Positions 35,765-44,396 of a DNA stretch of 64,000 bases are shown here, in pieces (within the stretch, counting starts at the first letter, position 1; each line of letters opens with the position of its first letter). A model generated the notes under the pieces. That model searched no databases, was not told where the DNA came from, and saw only the letters and a list, made by a program, of their open reading frames with translations. The stretch is from Bacteroidales bacterium. GTDB taxonomy: Bacteria > Bacteroidota > Bacteroidia > Bacteroidales > Muribaculaceae. The position numbers and the translations under genes were made by a program. The stretch is taken from the NCBI GenBank assembly GCA_004557385.1, contig SFEA01000001.1, positions 1 through 64,000 of the forward strand, in the 5' to 3' direction.

Positions 35765-35865
35765 CTCTCGCGGAAAGCGCTGATACCGCAGAAGTGGTTG
35801 GTTGGTTCACTCAGATTATTCAGATTGATAGGATTATCTGCGCATATCTGCGTAATCTGCGAGAG
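35765..35865. repeat. Palindromic intergenic repeat, copy A
   Basis: It begins with CTCTCGCGGAAAGCGC and ends with ATCTGCGAGAG, an imperfect inverted terminal pair over 101 bp. The interior includes further TCTGCGCATATCTGCG units. It shares ends with copies B, C and D. Confidence 0.75.
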
Positions 35866-35893
35866 ATTATCTCTGTCACCCGCTGTGAAAGGT

Positions 35894-35974
35894 CTCTCGC
35901 AGAAAGCGCAGAACTCGCTGAAACAGGTGATGGGCTCGCATAGATTAAGCGGGATTATGGGATTTCTGCGAGAG
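35894..35974. repeat. Palindromic intergenic repeat, copy B
   Basis: An 81-bp element starting CTCTCGCAGAAAGCGCAGA and ending TTTCTGCGAGAG. The terminal 12 bp are exact inverted complements. It lies 28 bp from copy A. Confidence 0.8.
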
Positions 35975-35991
35975 GAGAGTGGGGTGGTGGG

Positions 35992-36684
35992 TTATTTGAT
36001 TCGGAATGAATAGCCGGCGGTGATAGACAGCGTCATGTTTGACGATGCCGAGAAGGTGTCTTTTTTGTTGCTTGGAAACACGCTGCCGAGTCCGTAATAG
36101 AGGCGGGCTTCGAGCGAGAACGAGTGTTTGCGCCGTGCAATAAACTCGGTGCCGAGCCCGAAAGCCAATCCATAGTCGAATTTGCTTTTCACATTCATTG
36201 TGAGCTGGTCGAGGTAGCGGTTGGTATATGGGAAGTCGGGCACCGACTGAGGGTCTTGATAATTGAAGTTCGACGAAATGGATTCACCGATGTAGTAGCC
36301 CAGTTGCGGTCCGAGGTTGAAGAAGCCGCGGAACCGGCTGCTGCCAAAATAGATGTGCGTGAGTATGGGTAATTGCAGATAGGTGAGCGAGCGGCTGTAG
36401 TTGAACCGGGCATCTTCGAAGTTTTCCTTCCAGCCTGCACGTGTGATTAGGGCTTCGACGATTAGTCCGAAGTGCTTTTCCTCCATATAGCGGAAAGTAG
36501 CGCCGGCAGTTTGCCCCATGTTCCATCCTTGCTTCACACCGGGCGAGAAGTTGACTTTCGACAGTGTCACGCCTGCTTTGCCGCCAACGGCGATGTTAGG
36601 CTGAAAATGTTTTTGTGCCCGAGCCGGCATTAGGGCAAAGAGCAAAAATACAGCTGCGAGTATTGTTTTAATTGAGTTGGTCAT
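35992..36684 (-). CDS. PorT-like outer-membrane beta-barrel protein
   Basis: A 230-residue protein with a signal peptide at residues 1-23 (ending ARAQ). The amphipathic beta strands are typical of PorT-family barrels: VGGKAGVTLSKVNF, HFGLIVEALITRAGW, YLQLPILTHIYFG, FFNLGPQLGYYIG, FDYGLAFGLGTEFI, and a final strand ending with aromatic and basic residues (TAGYSFRIK). I chose the start at 36684 (MTNSIK), since the longer frame adds a tail without signal features. It begins 20 bp after the LysM gene stop and may be co-transcribed with it. No specific ligand or transport role can be read. Confidence 0.88.
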   Translation of the reverse strand: MTNSIKTILAAVFLLFALMPARAQKHFQPNIAVGGKAGVTLSKVNFSPGVKQGWNMGQTAGATFRYMEEKHFGLIVEALITRAGWKENFEDARFNYSRSLTYLQLPILTHIYFGSSRFRGFFNLGPQLGYYIGESISSNFNYQDPQSVPDFPYTNRYLDQLTMNVKSKFDYGLAFGLGTEFIARRKHSFSLEARLYYGLGSVFPSNKKDTFSASSNMTLSITAGYSFRIK

Positions 36685-36704
36685 AGTTGAATAATGATGC
36701 CTGA

Positions 36705-38714
36705 TTATAGTTTCTCGATAGTGAAATGAGGGGTGAATTGCACAAAGAGTAGCTCCTTGTTGATGAAACCGCTCCAATTGCTTATTCGCTGGAATTTGAA
36801 GGAAGTCTGTATGCCGTTGTATAGCTCGAGGCTTCGGCTCTCAAAAGCATGATTGCTTTTGCTCATTGCAGAGAGGAAGAAAAAGCCGGTGTCGAAGCCA
36901 AGTGCGCCCATTCGTGGTACGGTGTAGCGCATCTCCTCGCCGTACCATCGGCTGTAGGTTGCTTCGAAAGCCTTTGTGCGAGGGTGGGAGTCGTTGTAGA
37001 AGAAACGGCTGTAGATATATGTGTCCACTTTGTGAAAGTCGGGCTGATATTCAAGCAGATAGGCACAATATTCGGGGTAGCCCATTAGCTTGACATCGAT
37101 GTCGATGCGCTGTTGCTTGAGCGCTTTCAGCACCGGCATGAGCGAGGCAAGAGTTTCCTTGGAGCTCGACGAAGGAATGACGATGTACTTTGAACCCGGG
37201 TTTAGCTTGTCGCTCAATTTCTCGTAGGAGAAATCGTTGCCAAGCGAAATGGTGATTGTGGGCACTTTGTGAGCGGCAAAATGGCTGACCAAATCGTTGT
37301 AGATATCCTTTTTTTCGCGAGTGTCGTCGGTGACGAGCACAATCTTGTGGTTGCTGAATGTCTTGTCGAACCATTCAGCGATTTCAGCAGAGAGATAGCT
37401 TGGCGGGATGTTCGACTGGAAAGCGTAAGGGTTGTTGGTGTACGCCTCGTCTTTCACCGAAAGCGCGTTCACGGCTACAATCTGGTTTTCGCAGGCAAAT
37501 CGGTTGACGGCAGCCAGCTGTTTGGCGTCGGAAGGAGCAATAATCATGTCCATTTGCTTGAGCACGGGCTGTAGCAGGATGCTGTCGGTGACGTGCAGCG
37601 AGCCGGCGTTGTCGAAGGCGTAGATGTTGAAATGCTTGTTCGATGACTTTCGCACGCTGTCCACGGCAATCATAAAGCCTTTGTAGAATTCGGTGTAGTT
37701 GCGGGCATTAGCCGACGGCGAAGCCGATTTGAGCATGAATGGCAGAATCAGAGCCACGTTCACGGTGTCGGGGTTCTTAACTTTGCGTTCGATTTTCACG
37801 TTGGCTAAGCTTGGGTTGTTGATTTCCGAGGGGCTAACAGTCACTTTTTCGGTGCGAGTTACGGGCACGTTAACGGTGTTGCCTTTTTTCAGTTTCTTAA
37901 TGTCAGGGTTGGCGGCGATGAGCACATTCACGTCCACGTTGTTGTCGCGGGCAATTGAATAGAAAGTGTCGCCCTTCTTAGCCTCGTAGGCAAAAAACTC
38001 GGTGACAGGTTTTTCCACCACAACCGGTTTGGCAAGATTCGGGATGATGCGAATCACCTCATCGGAGCGGAAGTTTGAAGCCGAAATGCCGGGGTTGAGG
38101 TCGAGAATGCTTTGTATGGTGGTGTTGTAGGAGCGCGAAACGCCGTATAGTGTCTCGCCAGCTTTGATTTTGTGGTAGATGGGTTTTCCGTCGGCGGGTG
38201 TGGTGACAGCCGGTTTTTGTTGCTCCGGTTGTTGCTTAGGCTGAGCAATGCTGATGCTTTCGGGTTGCGGAATCACCACAATTTCACCGGTTTTCAAGCC
38301 GTTGCTTGTTTCGGGGTTGGCAGCAATGATTTCCTCGATTGAAATGTTGTAGAGCTTCGAGAGTCCATAAAGCGTTTCGCCCTTGGCAACCAGGTGAGTG
38401 ACTTTAGAGATTGCTTTGGATGATTGCTTGGGCTGGCTCTCGGCAGCTGTTTTGCCGCCTTTGAAAGCGTCGACGGGCAAGAACAGGGTTTGCTTGTCCT
38501 TGAGGCCTTGTTTTGCACTGGGGTTGTACTTCACGATGTCGGCTTGCGAGATTCCCAGTTTGGTGGAGATGCCATATAGGGTTTCTTTTTTCTTCACCTT
38601 ATAACAATAGTATGACACGTTGTCAATCTTTGTTATTGGTAAATTCAACTGAGCTTGCAGTGTGAACGATGCTCCTGCAAGCAAAAGAGCTGATATGAAG
38701 AACTTAATTTTCAT
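36705..38714 (-). CDS. Four-LysM protein with a periplasmic-binding fold
   Basis: A 669-residue exported protein. The signal peptide is at residues 1-21. Four LysM domains lie at about 35-78, 107-150, 183-226 and 242-285, each with a KxGETLYGxS-type start and an NP motif. Residues about 315-660 resemble a type 1 periplasmic-binding (LppC or amino acid ABC receptor) fold, with VALILPFMLK, DMIIAPSDAKQ and KIVLVTDDTREKK. LysM domains bind N-acetylglucosamine in peptidoglycan. No ABC transporter lies nearby, so it probably senses or organises the wall, as LpoA-type proteins do. That function is inference. Confidence 0.88.
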   Translation of the reverse strand: MKIKFFISALLLAGASFTLQAQLNLPITKIDNVSYYCYKVKKKETLYGISTKLGISQADIVKYNPSAKQGLKDKQTLFLPVDAFKGGKTAAESQPKQSSKAISKVTHLVAKGETLYGLSKLYNISIEEIIAANPETSNGLKTGEIVVIPQPESISIAQPKQQPEQQKPAVTTPADGKPIYHKIKAGETLYGVSRSYNTTIQSILDLNPGISASNFRSDEVIRIIPNLAKPVVVEKPVTEFFAYEAKKGDTFYSIARDNNVDVNVLIAANPDIKKLKKGNTVNVPVTRTEKVTVSPSEINNPSLANVKIERKVKNPDTVNVALILPFMLKSASPSANARNYTEFYKGFMIAVDSVRKSSNKHFNIYAFDNAGSLHVTDSILLQPVLKQMDMIIAPSDAKQLAAVNRFACENQIVAVNALSVKDEAYTNNPYAFQSNIPPSYLSAEIAEWFDKTFSNHKIVLVTDDTREKKDIYNDLVSHFAAHKVPTITISLGNDFSYEKLSDKLNPGSKYIVIPSSSSKETLASLMPVLKALKQQRIDIDVKLMGYPEYCAYLLEYQPDFHKVDTYIYSRFFYNDSHPRTKAFEATYSRWYGEEMRYTVPRMGALGFDTGFFFLSAMSKSNHAFESRSLELYNGIQTSFKFQRISNWSGFINKELLFVQFTPHFTIEKL

Positions 38715-38786
38715 TATATGTTTGTTTTTCTATTATGTTTGATGGAGAGAGTATGTCTCGCCGATGGTTTCTGCTGAGCTGCGTGT

Positions 38787-40055
38787 TTAGGCTTCCATTG
38801 CTTGCTGCATGTCGGCAATGATGTCGTCGACATTTTCGATACCTACCGACAGGCGGATAAGGTCGGGTGCCACGCCGGCTTCAACAAGCTGTTGCTCGGT
38901 GAGCTGGCGATGGGTGTGGCTTGCCGGGTGAAGCACGCAGGTGCGGGCATCGGCAACGTGGGTTACGATGGCGATGAGTTTCAGGCGGTCCATGAATTGC
39001 TCGGCATCTTTACGCGAGCCTTTCAGTCCGAACGACATCACGCCGCAGCTGCCGTTAGGCATATATTTTTTTGCCAAAGAGTAGTATTTGTTGCTTGGCA
39101 GGTCGCAATAGTTCACCCAAGCCACCTTCGGATTTGCTTCGAGCCATTTAGCCACGGCAAGTGCATTCTTGCAGTGGCGTTCCATTCTGAGGTGAAGCGT
39201 TTCAAGACCCACGTTAAGCAGGAAGGCGTTGTGCGGAGCCTGAATTGAGCCGAGGTCGCGCATCAATTGCGAAGTGGCTTTGGTGATGTACGCCAGTTTG
39301 CCAAAGTGCTCGGTGTAGGTTAGTCCGTGGTACGATTCGTCGGGTGTGGTGAGTCCCGGAAATTTCTCGGCGTGAGCTTGCCAATCGAAATTGCCGCTAT
39401 CGACAATAGCACCGCCAACCGTCATGGCGTGGCCATCCATATATTTTGTTGTGGAGTGAGTGACAATGTCGGCACCCCATTCAAATGGTCGGCAGTTGAT
39501 TGGTGTTGCAAAGGTGTTGTCGACAATGAGAGGCACACCGTGGTTGTGTGCAACGCGGGCAAACTTTTCGATGTCGAGCACGTTGATGCTTGGGTTTGAG
39601 ATGGTTTCGCCAAACAGCACCTTTGTGTTAGGCTTGAAAGCGGCTGCTATTTCCTCTTCTGAAGCGTCGACGTCGACAAAGGTGGTTTCGATGCCCAGTT
39701 TGCGAAGGGTGACGTTGAGCAAATTGAAGGTGCCGCCGTAGATTTGCGCGCTGCTCACAACGTGGTCACCCGCCTCGCATATATTGAAAATGGCATAGAA
39801 ATTGGCTGCCTGCCCCGACGAGGTGAGCATAGCAGCCACACCGCCTTCGAGCGCGGCAATTTTTGCAGCGACGGCGTCGTTGGTAGGGTTTTGCAGGCGA
39901 GTGTAGAAGTAGCCTGATTCTTCGAGGTCGAACAGGCGGCCCATTTGCTCGCTGCTTTCGTATTTGAAAGTAGTGCTTTGATATATCGGAAGGATTCGGG
40001 CTTCACCGTTCTTTGGTGTATAGCCTGCTTGAACGCATAATGTTTCTTTTTTCAT
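38787..40055 (-). CDS. metY: O-acetylhomoserine sulfhydrylase (MetY type)
   Basis: A 422-residue PLP enzyme of the Cys/Met metabolism family. The PLP lysine lies in THSTTKYMDGH near residue 208, with IVDNTFATP before it. The N-terminal YQSTTFKYES and TRLQNPTNDAV segments, and the C-terminal HPASHTHRQL segment, fit the O-acetylhomoserine aminocarboxypropyltransferase branch, which makes homocysteine from O-acetylhomoserine and sulfide. The upstream gap to dnaG is only 45 bp, so no riboswitch fits there. It may be read together with the primase genes. Confidence 0.92.
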   Translation of the reverse strand: MKKETLCVQAGYTPKNGEARILPIYQSTTFKYESSEQMGRLFDLEESGYFYTRLQNPTNDAVAAKIAALEGGVAAMLTSSGQAANFYAIFNICEAGDHVVSSAQIYGGTFNLLNVTLRKLGIETTFVDVDASEEEIAAAFKPNTKVLFGETISNPSINVLDIEKFARVAHNHGVPLIVDNTFATPINCRPFEWGADIVTHSTTKYMDGHAMTVGGAIVDSGNFDWQAHAEKFPGLTTPDESYHGLTYTEHFGKLAYITKATSQLMRDLGSIQAPHNAFLLNVGLETLHLRMERHCKNALAVAKWLEANPKVAWVNYCDLPSNKYYSLAKKYMPNGSCGVMSFGLKGSRKDAEQFMDRLKLIAIVTHVADARTCVLHPASHTHRQLTEQQLVEAGVAPDLIRLSVGIENVDDIIADMQQAMEA

Positions 40056-40100
40056 CGTTAAAAATATATTTTTGTATGTTTTGTTTATTAATTTATCAAA

Positions 40101-42308
40101 TCAGGGGTTAATCACACGGTCGCCAAGATACTTGGCAAGAATGGCGCGGTTTTGTTGCAACTCGAGCAGCTGAGCCATCAGATTCATTACAGCTGCGCTG
40201 TCGGTTTCGTGTTTCAGTTTTTCCTGAAGCGTATTGATGTTGAGCGTGAGCATCTCGTAGCGCAGATTGTTAATTGCATCTTGCACAAATATGTCTAGGC
40301 AATCGAACTCGGTTGGCAACTTGGCTTGTTGAGTGTGAATCTTGCTCAATTTGAAGCGCTCGTTCACCAGGTCGAGGCTCGTGGAGCGAATCTCGCGGTC
40401 GGGGTGCGAACACAAATAATCCTCGAAATAGCGTTGGCGATAGTCGTCAATCATCTTTGCCATTTTGGCATTGATGCGGCTTTTGAGGCGTTCTTCCTCC
40501 ATTTTCACCGAATCGAAATCGATGTTGCGGTTCATCAATTCAGCCACGCCTTCGTTGAACATTTGGTCTTGCACTTGGTTGAGGTGCTCCATAAAATCGC
40601 CGAAATCGGAATAGAAGTCGGTTACCAGCGTTTTGCCCAATTCAAAAATGCGTCGGTAAACGGGGTTTTGAAATTGCAGGTTGTTGGCTTCAAATTCGAG
40701 TTCGATGTATTCAATTAAGCAAGTGGGTGCCGTGTTGTTTTCGTCGATTTGCCTGAATCCGAACGACACCATTCCGTATTTAGCCAGATAGTGCATTATT
40801 TCGCGCTCTTTGCTCAGGATGTTTGGGTTGCAATCCGATGCGATGCCGTTGTCCACCTGCTCGGTGAGTAATGATGAGCCAATCAGACTGTCGTCGTCGG
40901 CAGGCTGTGCGACTCCGTCGGGCAGAGGCTCGGCAGCCGCAGGTTGCTGCTGGTTAGCATTTGCCCAGTATTGTTGGCGAGCTTGAGCCTGTTGATTGCG
41001 TCGGAACTCCTCCTCCTTTATGCGGAACATTTCCTGCTTGACATCGCTAAGCACCGATTCTTCGTTGATGTTTAGCAAGTGGCTGCATTGCTTCACCAAA
41101 GCAGCGCGGGTTATGTCGTTGGGTATAAGTGCAATTTTCTGAACGATTTCGCGAGCCACTTGGGCTGTGCGAATAGGGTTGTTGAGCTGCTCGTTCAGTT
41201 TTGTTATGAAATAGAACTGAACAAGGTTGATTGCATTGTCGGTGATGAAGCGTTGCGCTTCGTCGTGCGAGAGGCGTCGAGAAAAGCTGTCGGGGTCGTC
41301 GCCTTCGGGCAGCAACACAATCTGTGGCACAATGCCAAGCGGCAAAAGGTGTTGCAGCGCCACCTCGTTGGCGTGACGTCCGGCGCCGTCGCCGTCGAAC
41401 AGCAATGTGATTTGGTCGGTGAAGCGGCGCAACACGCATGCTTGTGCAAAGGTGAAACCGGTGCCCAGTGGAGCCACGGTGTTGTTGAACCCAGCTTCGT
41501 GCATCGACACCACGTCGGCGTTGCCTTCAACTAATATGCAAGAGCCCAACCTAAGGATGTGCTCGCGAGCTTGATAAAGACCGTATATTTCGTTGCCTTT
41601 AGTGTAGATTGGCGTGTCGTTGGTGTTTTTGTATTTTGCAATGTTGTCGTCGTGCTTCATTGTGCGGCAGCTGAATGCCACAATGTTGCCGGCAAGATTG
41701 AAGATGGGGAATGTGATGCGCTCGTGAAAGCGGTCGTAAGGCGGATTGTTGTCGAAGCGCACACCAATGCCCGAAGCCACGATGTCGTCCTCGGTATATC
41801 CCTTTTCCAACAGTTGAGAGATGAGAGTGTTATCGGTGCGTGCTGGCGAGTAGCCGAGGCTGAATTGATTGATTATTTCGTCGGAGAATCCGCGTTGCTG
41901 CTTGTAGTAGGTGAGCGCAATGTTTTGTCCCGTTGTAGAGTTGAAAAGTTGGTCCTGATAGTAATGGCAGGCTTCGGCATTTATTTCGTAAAGTGTGGCG
42001 GCATTGCTGCGTTCGCCTTTGGTTTTGAAGTCGATGCCGTAGCGGTGAGCAATCATTGCCAGAGCTTCATCGTAACTGATGTGCAGATAGTCGATTAGGA
42101 AATCGATTGCGCTTCCGCTTTTGCCGCACTCCGAGCAGCGATAAGTTCCGTTTGAGGTGTTGACGTTGAACGTCATCATCTTTCCGGTGTGAAACGGACA
42201 ATATCCCACAAAATCGTTTCCTCGGCTATGCAGTAGCATATAGTCGGAAACGATGTCGTTAATTCGGCATTTCGAAAGTATTTTATTTATTGTCCGTCGG
42301 TCAATCAT
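40101..42308 (-). CDS. dnaG: DNA primase DnaG, catalytic form with diverged zinc motif
   Basis: A 735-residue DnaG that synthesises RNA primers at the replication fork. The zinc ligands are present at Cys37, His40, Cys58 and Cys61, but the usual KTPSF following CPFH is replaced by TGKMMTF. The polymerase domain keeps the catalytic Lys225 region (AKYKNTNDTP), and the Toprim motifs Glu261 (LVEGNADVV) and Asp305/Asp307 (LLFDGDGAGRHA). After a Gln-rich linker (about 440-470) comes a C-terminal DnaB-interacting-like domain with many helices. At 735 residues it is longer than E. coli DnaG (581). It lies 18 bp downstream of a degenerate primase paralogue in the same transcript. Confidence 0.93.
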   Translation of the reverse strand: MIDRRTINKILSKCRINDIVSDYMLLHSRGNDFVGYCPFHTGKMMTFNVNTSNGTYRCSECGKSGSAIDFLIDYLHISYDEALAMIAHRYGIDFKTKGERSNAATLYEINAEACHYYQDQLFNSTTGQNIALTYYKQQRGFSDEIINQFSLGYSPARTDNTLISQLLEKGYTEDDIVASGIGVRFDNNPPYDRFHERITFPIFNLAGNIVAFSCRTMKHDDNIAKYKNTNDTPIYTKGNEIYGLYQAREHILRLGSCILVEGNADVVSMHEAGFNNTVAPLGTGFTFAQACVLRRFTDQITLLFDGDGAGRHANEVALQHLLPLGIVPQIVLLPEGDDPDSFSRRLSHDEAQRFITDNAINLVQFYFITKLNEQLNNPIRTAQVAREIVQKIALIPNDITRAALVKQCSHLLNINEESVLSDVKQEMFRIKEEEFRRNQQAQARQQYWANANQQQPAAAEPLPDGVAQPADDDSLIGSSLLTEQVDNGIASDCNPNILSKEREIMHYLAKYGMVSFGFRQIDENNTAPTCLIEYIELEFEANNLQFQNPVYRRIFELGKTLVTDFYSDFGDFMEHLNQVQDQMFNEGVAELMNRNIDFDSVKMEEERLKSRINAKMAKMIDDYRQRYFEDYLCSHPDREIRSTSLDLVNERFKLSKIHTQQAKLPTEFDCLDIFVQDAINNLRYEMLTLNINTLQEKLKHETDSAAVMNLMAQLLELQQNRAILAKYLGDRVINP

Positions 42309-42326
42309 GAGTGAGTAAGCTGCGCA

Positions 42327-43622
42327 TTAAAGGTTGTTCATCTCTTTGCTGAGGGTTTCAACAGGATATCGCGTCAACTTGCTCAGCACGCTCAAATAAA
42401 TCTGTTGACAGGTTGCATCGCGCATAGCCTTGATGGTTCGCAAAGTGCTGCGAATGGCTTTAATTCGCATTGTGTTGTTGTTTGCGGCATCGTTGAGCAG
42501 AATGGTTGCTTTCCATGTCACGATGTCCTGTTTGTTGTCGTTGATGTATTGCGTCCACGCCGAAGCACTGCAGCCCGACAGCGTTGAGGCTATGCTTGAT
42601 TCGGGTTGCGGAGTGTTCACTGCAAACACGTTGATGCCGGCGGCAATCAGCTGGTCGGCTATGCGGAACATGGTGGCAAGTTGCTGCGGAGAGCGATGTG
42701 CGGTGATAAGGGTAGCCGAATCGTCCTTGATGCTCTTTGCCAAGTCGTTGATGATGTATCGGTCGATTGCTTCGCCGATGGGCGAGATGGTGTTAGTGAG
42801 TCCGTTTTGATGCATTGCCATCACGTCGAACGGGTTGTCGACAATGAAGCATGATTTGGCTTTTGAGATGGCGTGATTGGCTTGGAATAGCCCAAACACC
42901 GATTCTTGCGGATTGAATATTGCACTGCGGCATGTGGCGCTGAACGATGTAGGGTCGGCTTCGATGCTATGCCAAGCAAAGCCGGTGACTTTGCCGGTTT
43001 TGTTGTATACCGGCAGCACTATGGCTTTGTTGATGACGTCGCCCATGCCGTTAGCCAACGGTGCCACAAGCCCGAGGTCGTTGGCGTTTGATATGCTGAA
43101 GCCCGCTTTTGAAATCATGTCGACAAGCGAGTCGGGGGTGCTGTCGGCATATCCGAGCCCAAACAGCTTCACCACTGCTTCGTGCAGCCCGAGCGCGTTG
43201 AGCCGTGCCATTACTGTGGCGTTGTTCGACTCAACAGCGATTTGCTGTTGATAGTGCTTGCACACAAAGTCGCAAAGCGTCAAGAAAGATTGCCGTTTTT
43301 GGCGTTCGGCAATTTCTTCGCTTGAGAGGTCCACCTCTTTAATTTCGATGTGGAATTTGTTGGCAAGATGCACCAAAGCCTCGCGGTAGGTGTAGTTGTT
43401 CAACTCCTTCAGGAACCCGATTGGGTCGCCACCTTTACCGCAACCAAAGCAGTGGCAATAGTTTTTGGCAGGCGACACGATGAACGACGGGGTGCGCTCG
43501 TTGTGAAACGGGCACAAGCCTTTGTAGTTTGCTCCGGAGCGGTGCAAACTCACATAGTCAGCCACAACATCAACTATGTTGGCGGCATTTCTGATTTGTT
43601 CAACAGTTGCTTGGTCAATCAT
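42327..43622 (-). CDS. DnaG paralogue with intact zinc domain and degenerate Toprim
   Basis: A 431-residue DnaG-family protein from the start at 43622 (MIDQATVEQ). The zinc domain is textbook: CPFHNERTPSF then CHCFGCGKGGD, with ligands Cys37, His40, Cys58 and Cys61. The primase core is recognisable (PVYNKTGKVTGFAWHS), but catalytic positions are lost: the Lys of the KYLNSPET-like segment is Thr or Ser (DPTSFSATCR), the Toprim Glu is Asp262 (IVDNPFDVM), and the Asp-x-Asp motif is replaced by ITAHRSPQQ. The protein stops where the helicase-binding domain would begin. The frame is open, so this is not a simple pseudogene. It probably assists the active DnaG encoded 18 bp downstream. Confidence 0.88.
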   Translation of the reverse strand: MIDQATVEQIRNAANIVDVVADYVSLHRSGANYKGLCPFHNERTPSFIVSPAKNYCHCFGCGKGGDPIGFLKELNNYTYREALVHLANKFHIEIKEVDLSSEEIAERQKRQSFLTLCDFVCKHYQQQIAVESNNATVMARLNALGLHEAVVKLFGLGYADSTPDSLVDMISKAGFSISNANDLGLVAPLANGMGDVINKAIVLPVYNKTGKVTGFAWHSIEADPTSFSATCRSAIFNPQESVFGLFQANHAISKAKSCFIVDNPFDVMAMHQNGLTNTISPIGEAIDRYIINDLAKSIKDDSATLITAHRSPQQLATMFRIADQLIAAGINVFAVNTPQPESSIASTLSGCSASAWTQYINDNKQDIVTWKATILLNDAANNNTMRIKAIRSTLRTIKAMRDATCQQIYLSVLSKLTRYPVETLSKEMNNL

Positions 43623-43717
43623 CGTGTTAACGCGTATAGTAAGCAATATGCGAAGTTACGAAATTTCTGCCAAATTAGGGTAATGGTTGCAAAAGAATAT
43701 GAGGGGCTATGGCTAAA

Positions 43718-43745
43718 CAAAATTATAAATAAAGACAAAAACAAA
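43718..43745 (-). promoter_or_regulatory. Possible promoter for the primase pair
   Basis: On the minus strand TAATTTTG (plus-strand 43718-43725) fits the -7 element, with TTTG (plus-strand CAAA 43742-43745) 16 bp upstream, a shorter spacing than ideal. Transcription would begin near 43711 and give a leader of about 90 nt. It overlaps the foot of the preceding terminator. Confidence 0.35.
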
Positions 43746-43772
43746 CCCGGGTGATGTTTTGGCATCCCCGGG
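43735..43772 (-). terminator. Terminator after the DUF3332 gene
   Basis: On the minus strand a GC-rich stem (CCCGGGGATG with CATCACCCGGG, one bulged base; plus-strand 43746-43772) is followed by a T-rich tract with only single interruptions (plus-strand 43735-43745). It separates the envelope genes from the primase operon. Confidence 0.75.
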
Positions 43773-43811
43773 CATATTATTGCACCATCGTAGGTGCTTT
43801 GATTATAAGCT

Positions 43812-44363
43812 TTATTTAGCGTATGCAAAATTGCTGCCTGTGGCGACTTGCTGATAAGCATAAACACCGGCTTGCGAGAGTTCGAATGTCTGGAAGTCGC
43901 CTGCAGGTGTAATCATCTTCACGTGGTTGTCGTCGACAAAAGTCATGAACTTGTGGCTTTCGCCGTTAGCTTCGATTGACCACGAGTTGTCGGTTTCGTC
44001 GAATGCAAAGCGCATTTCGGTGTTGTCGCTGAGGTTGGTGATGGTGTAGCCCTTTGAGTCTTGTTTTACAAGATATTTTGCGTCTTTGCCGTCGATAATC
44101 TTAGTGTTGTTTGCGCTCACAGGGTTGCTTCCCGACCAGAACTCGATGGAGTTGATGACGAGCACGTCGGCAATGCCAGTGATTTCATAAACAGGAAGAA
44201 TCCAGAATGCTACAAACACCAGCTCGTTAACGAATTTGCTGCCAATTTGCTTGTTCCAGTTAAGCACCTTGTTGGTGAGTGCAAAACTGCCAATGCAAGA
44301 AGAGAATGTTAATGTGCAAGCCAAAGCGATGGCGATTGCAAGAGAAAAGTGAGACTTTTTCAT
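43812..44363 (-). CDS. DUF3332 family lipoprotein
   Basis: A 183-residue protein of the DUF3332 type. The signal peptide ends in a lipobox (FSSC near residue 23), followed by IGSFALTNKVLNWNKQIGSKFVNELVF. A hydrophobic stretch VAFWILPVYEITGIADVLVINSIEFWSGSNPV follows, which is the hallmark of the family. The C-terminal half is a beta-rich soluble part. The function is unknown. I use the ATG at 44363 (MKKSHFSLA). It lies 33 bp downstream of the transglycosylase gene and ends the transcript at a terminator. Confidence 0.88.
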   Translation of the reverse strand: MKKSHFSLAIAIALACTLTFSSCIGSFALTNKVLNWNKQIGSKFVNELVFVAFWILPVYEITGIADVLVINSIEFWSGSNPVSANNTKIIDGKDAKYLVKQDSKGYTITNLSDNTEMRFAFDETDNSWSIEANGESHKFMTFVDDNHVKMITPAGDFQTFELSQAGVYAYQQVATGSNFAYAK

Positions 44364-44396
44364 AATAATAAACATTTAAAGTGAATACTTTTTAAT

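Larger units (their letters stand above)
35573..35991. other. Gene-free region with two palindromic repeat copies
   Basis: A 419-bp gap without a supportable gene. It carries the 5-prime region of the BspA-like gene and two copies of a palindromic repeat (35765-35865 and 35894-35974). A short open frame crosses the gap but has no family signature, and its repeat-derived sequence argues against coding. Confidence 0.7.

Noticed and set aside
35597..36013. A plus-strand gene between the BspA-like and PorT-like genes
   Set aside because: The frame is formed mainly by the palindromic repeat copies, runs into the end of the PorT-like gene on the other strand, and has no family signature.
40056..40100. 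A SAM-type riboswitch before metY
   Set aside because: The gap to dnaG is only 45 bp and too short for a riboswitch.
42327..43622. The second primase gene as a decayed pseudogene
   Set aside because: The frame is open over 431 codons, the four zinc ligands and surrounding motif are intact, and the gene is closely spaced with the active dnaG. Losses are limited to catalytic positions and the C-terminal domain.
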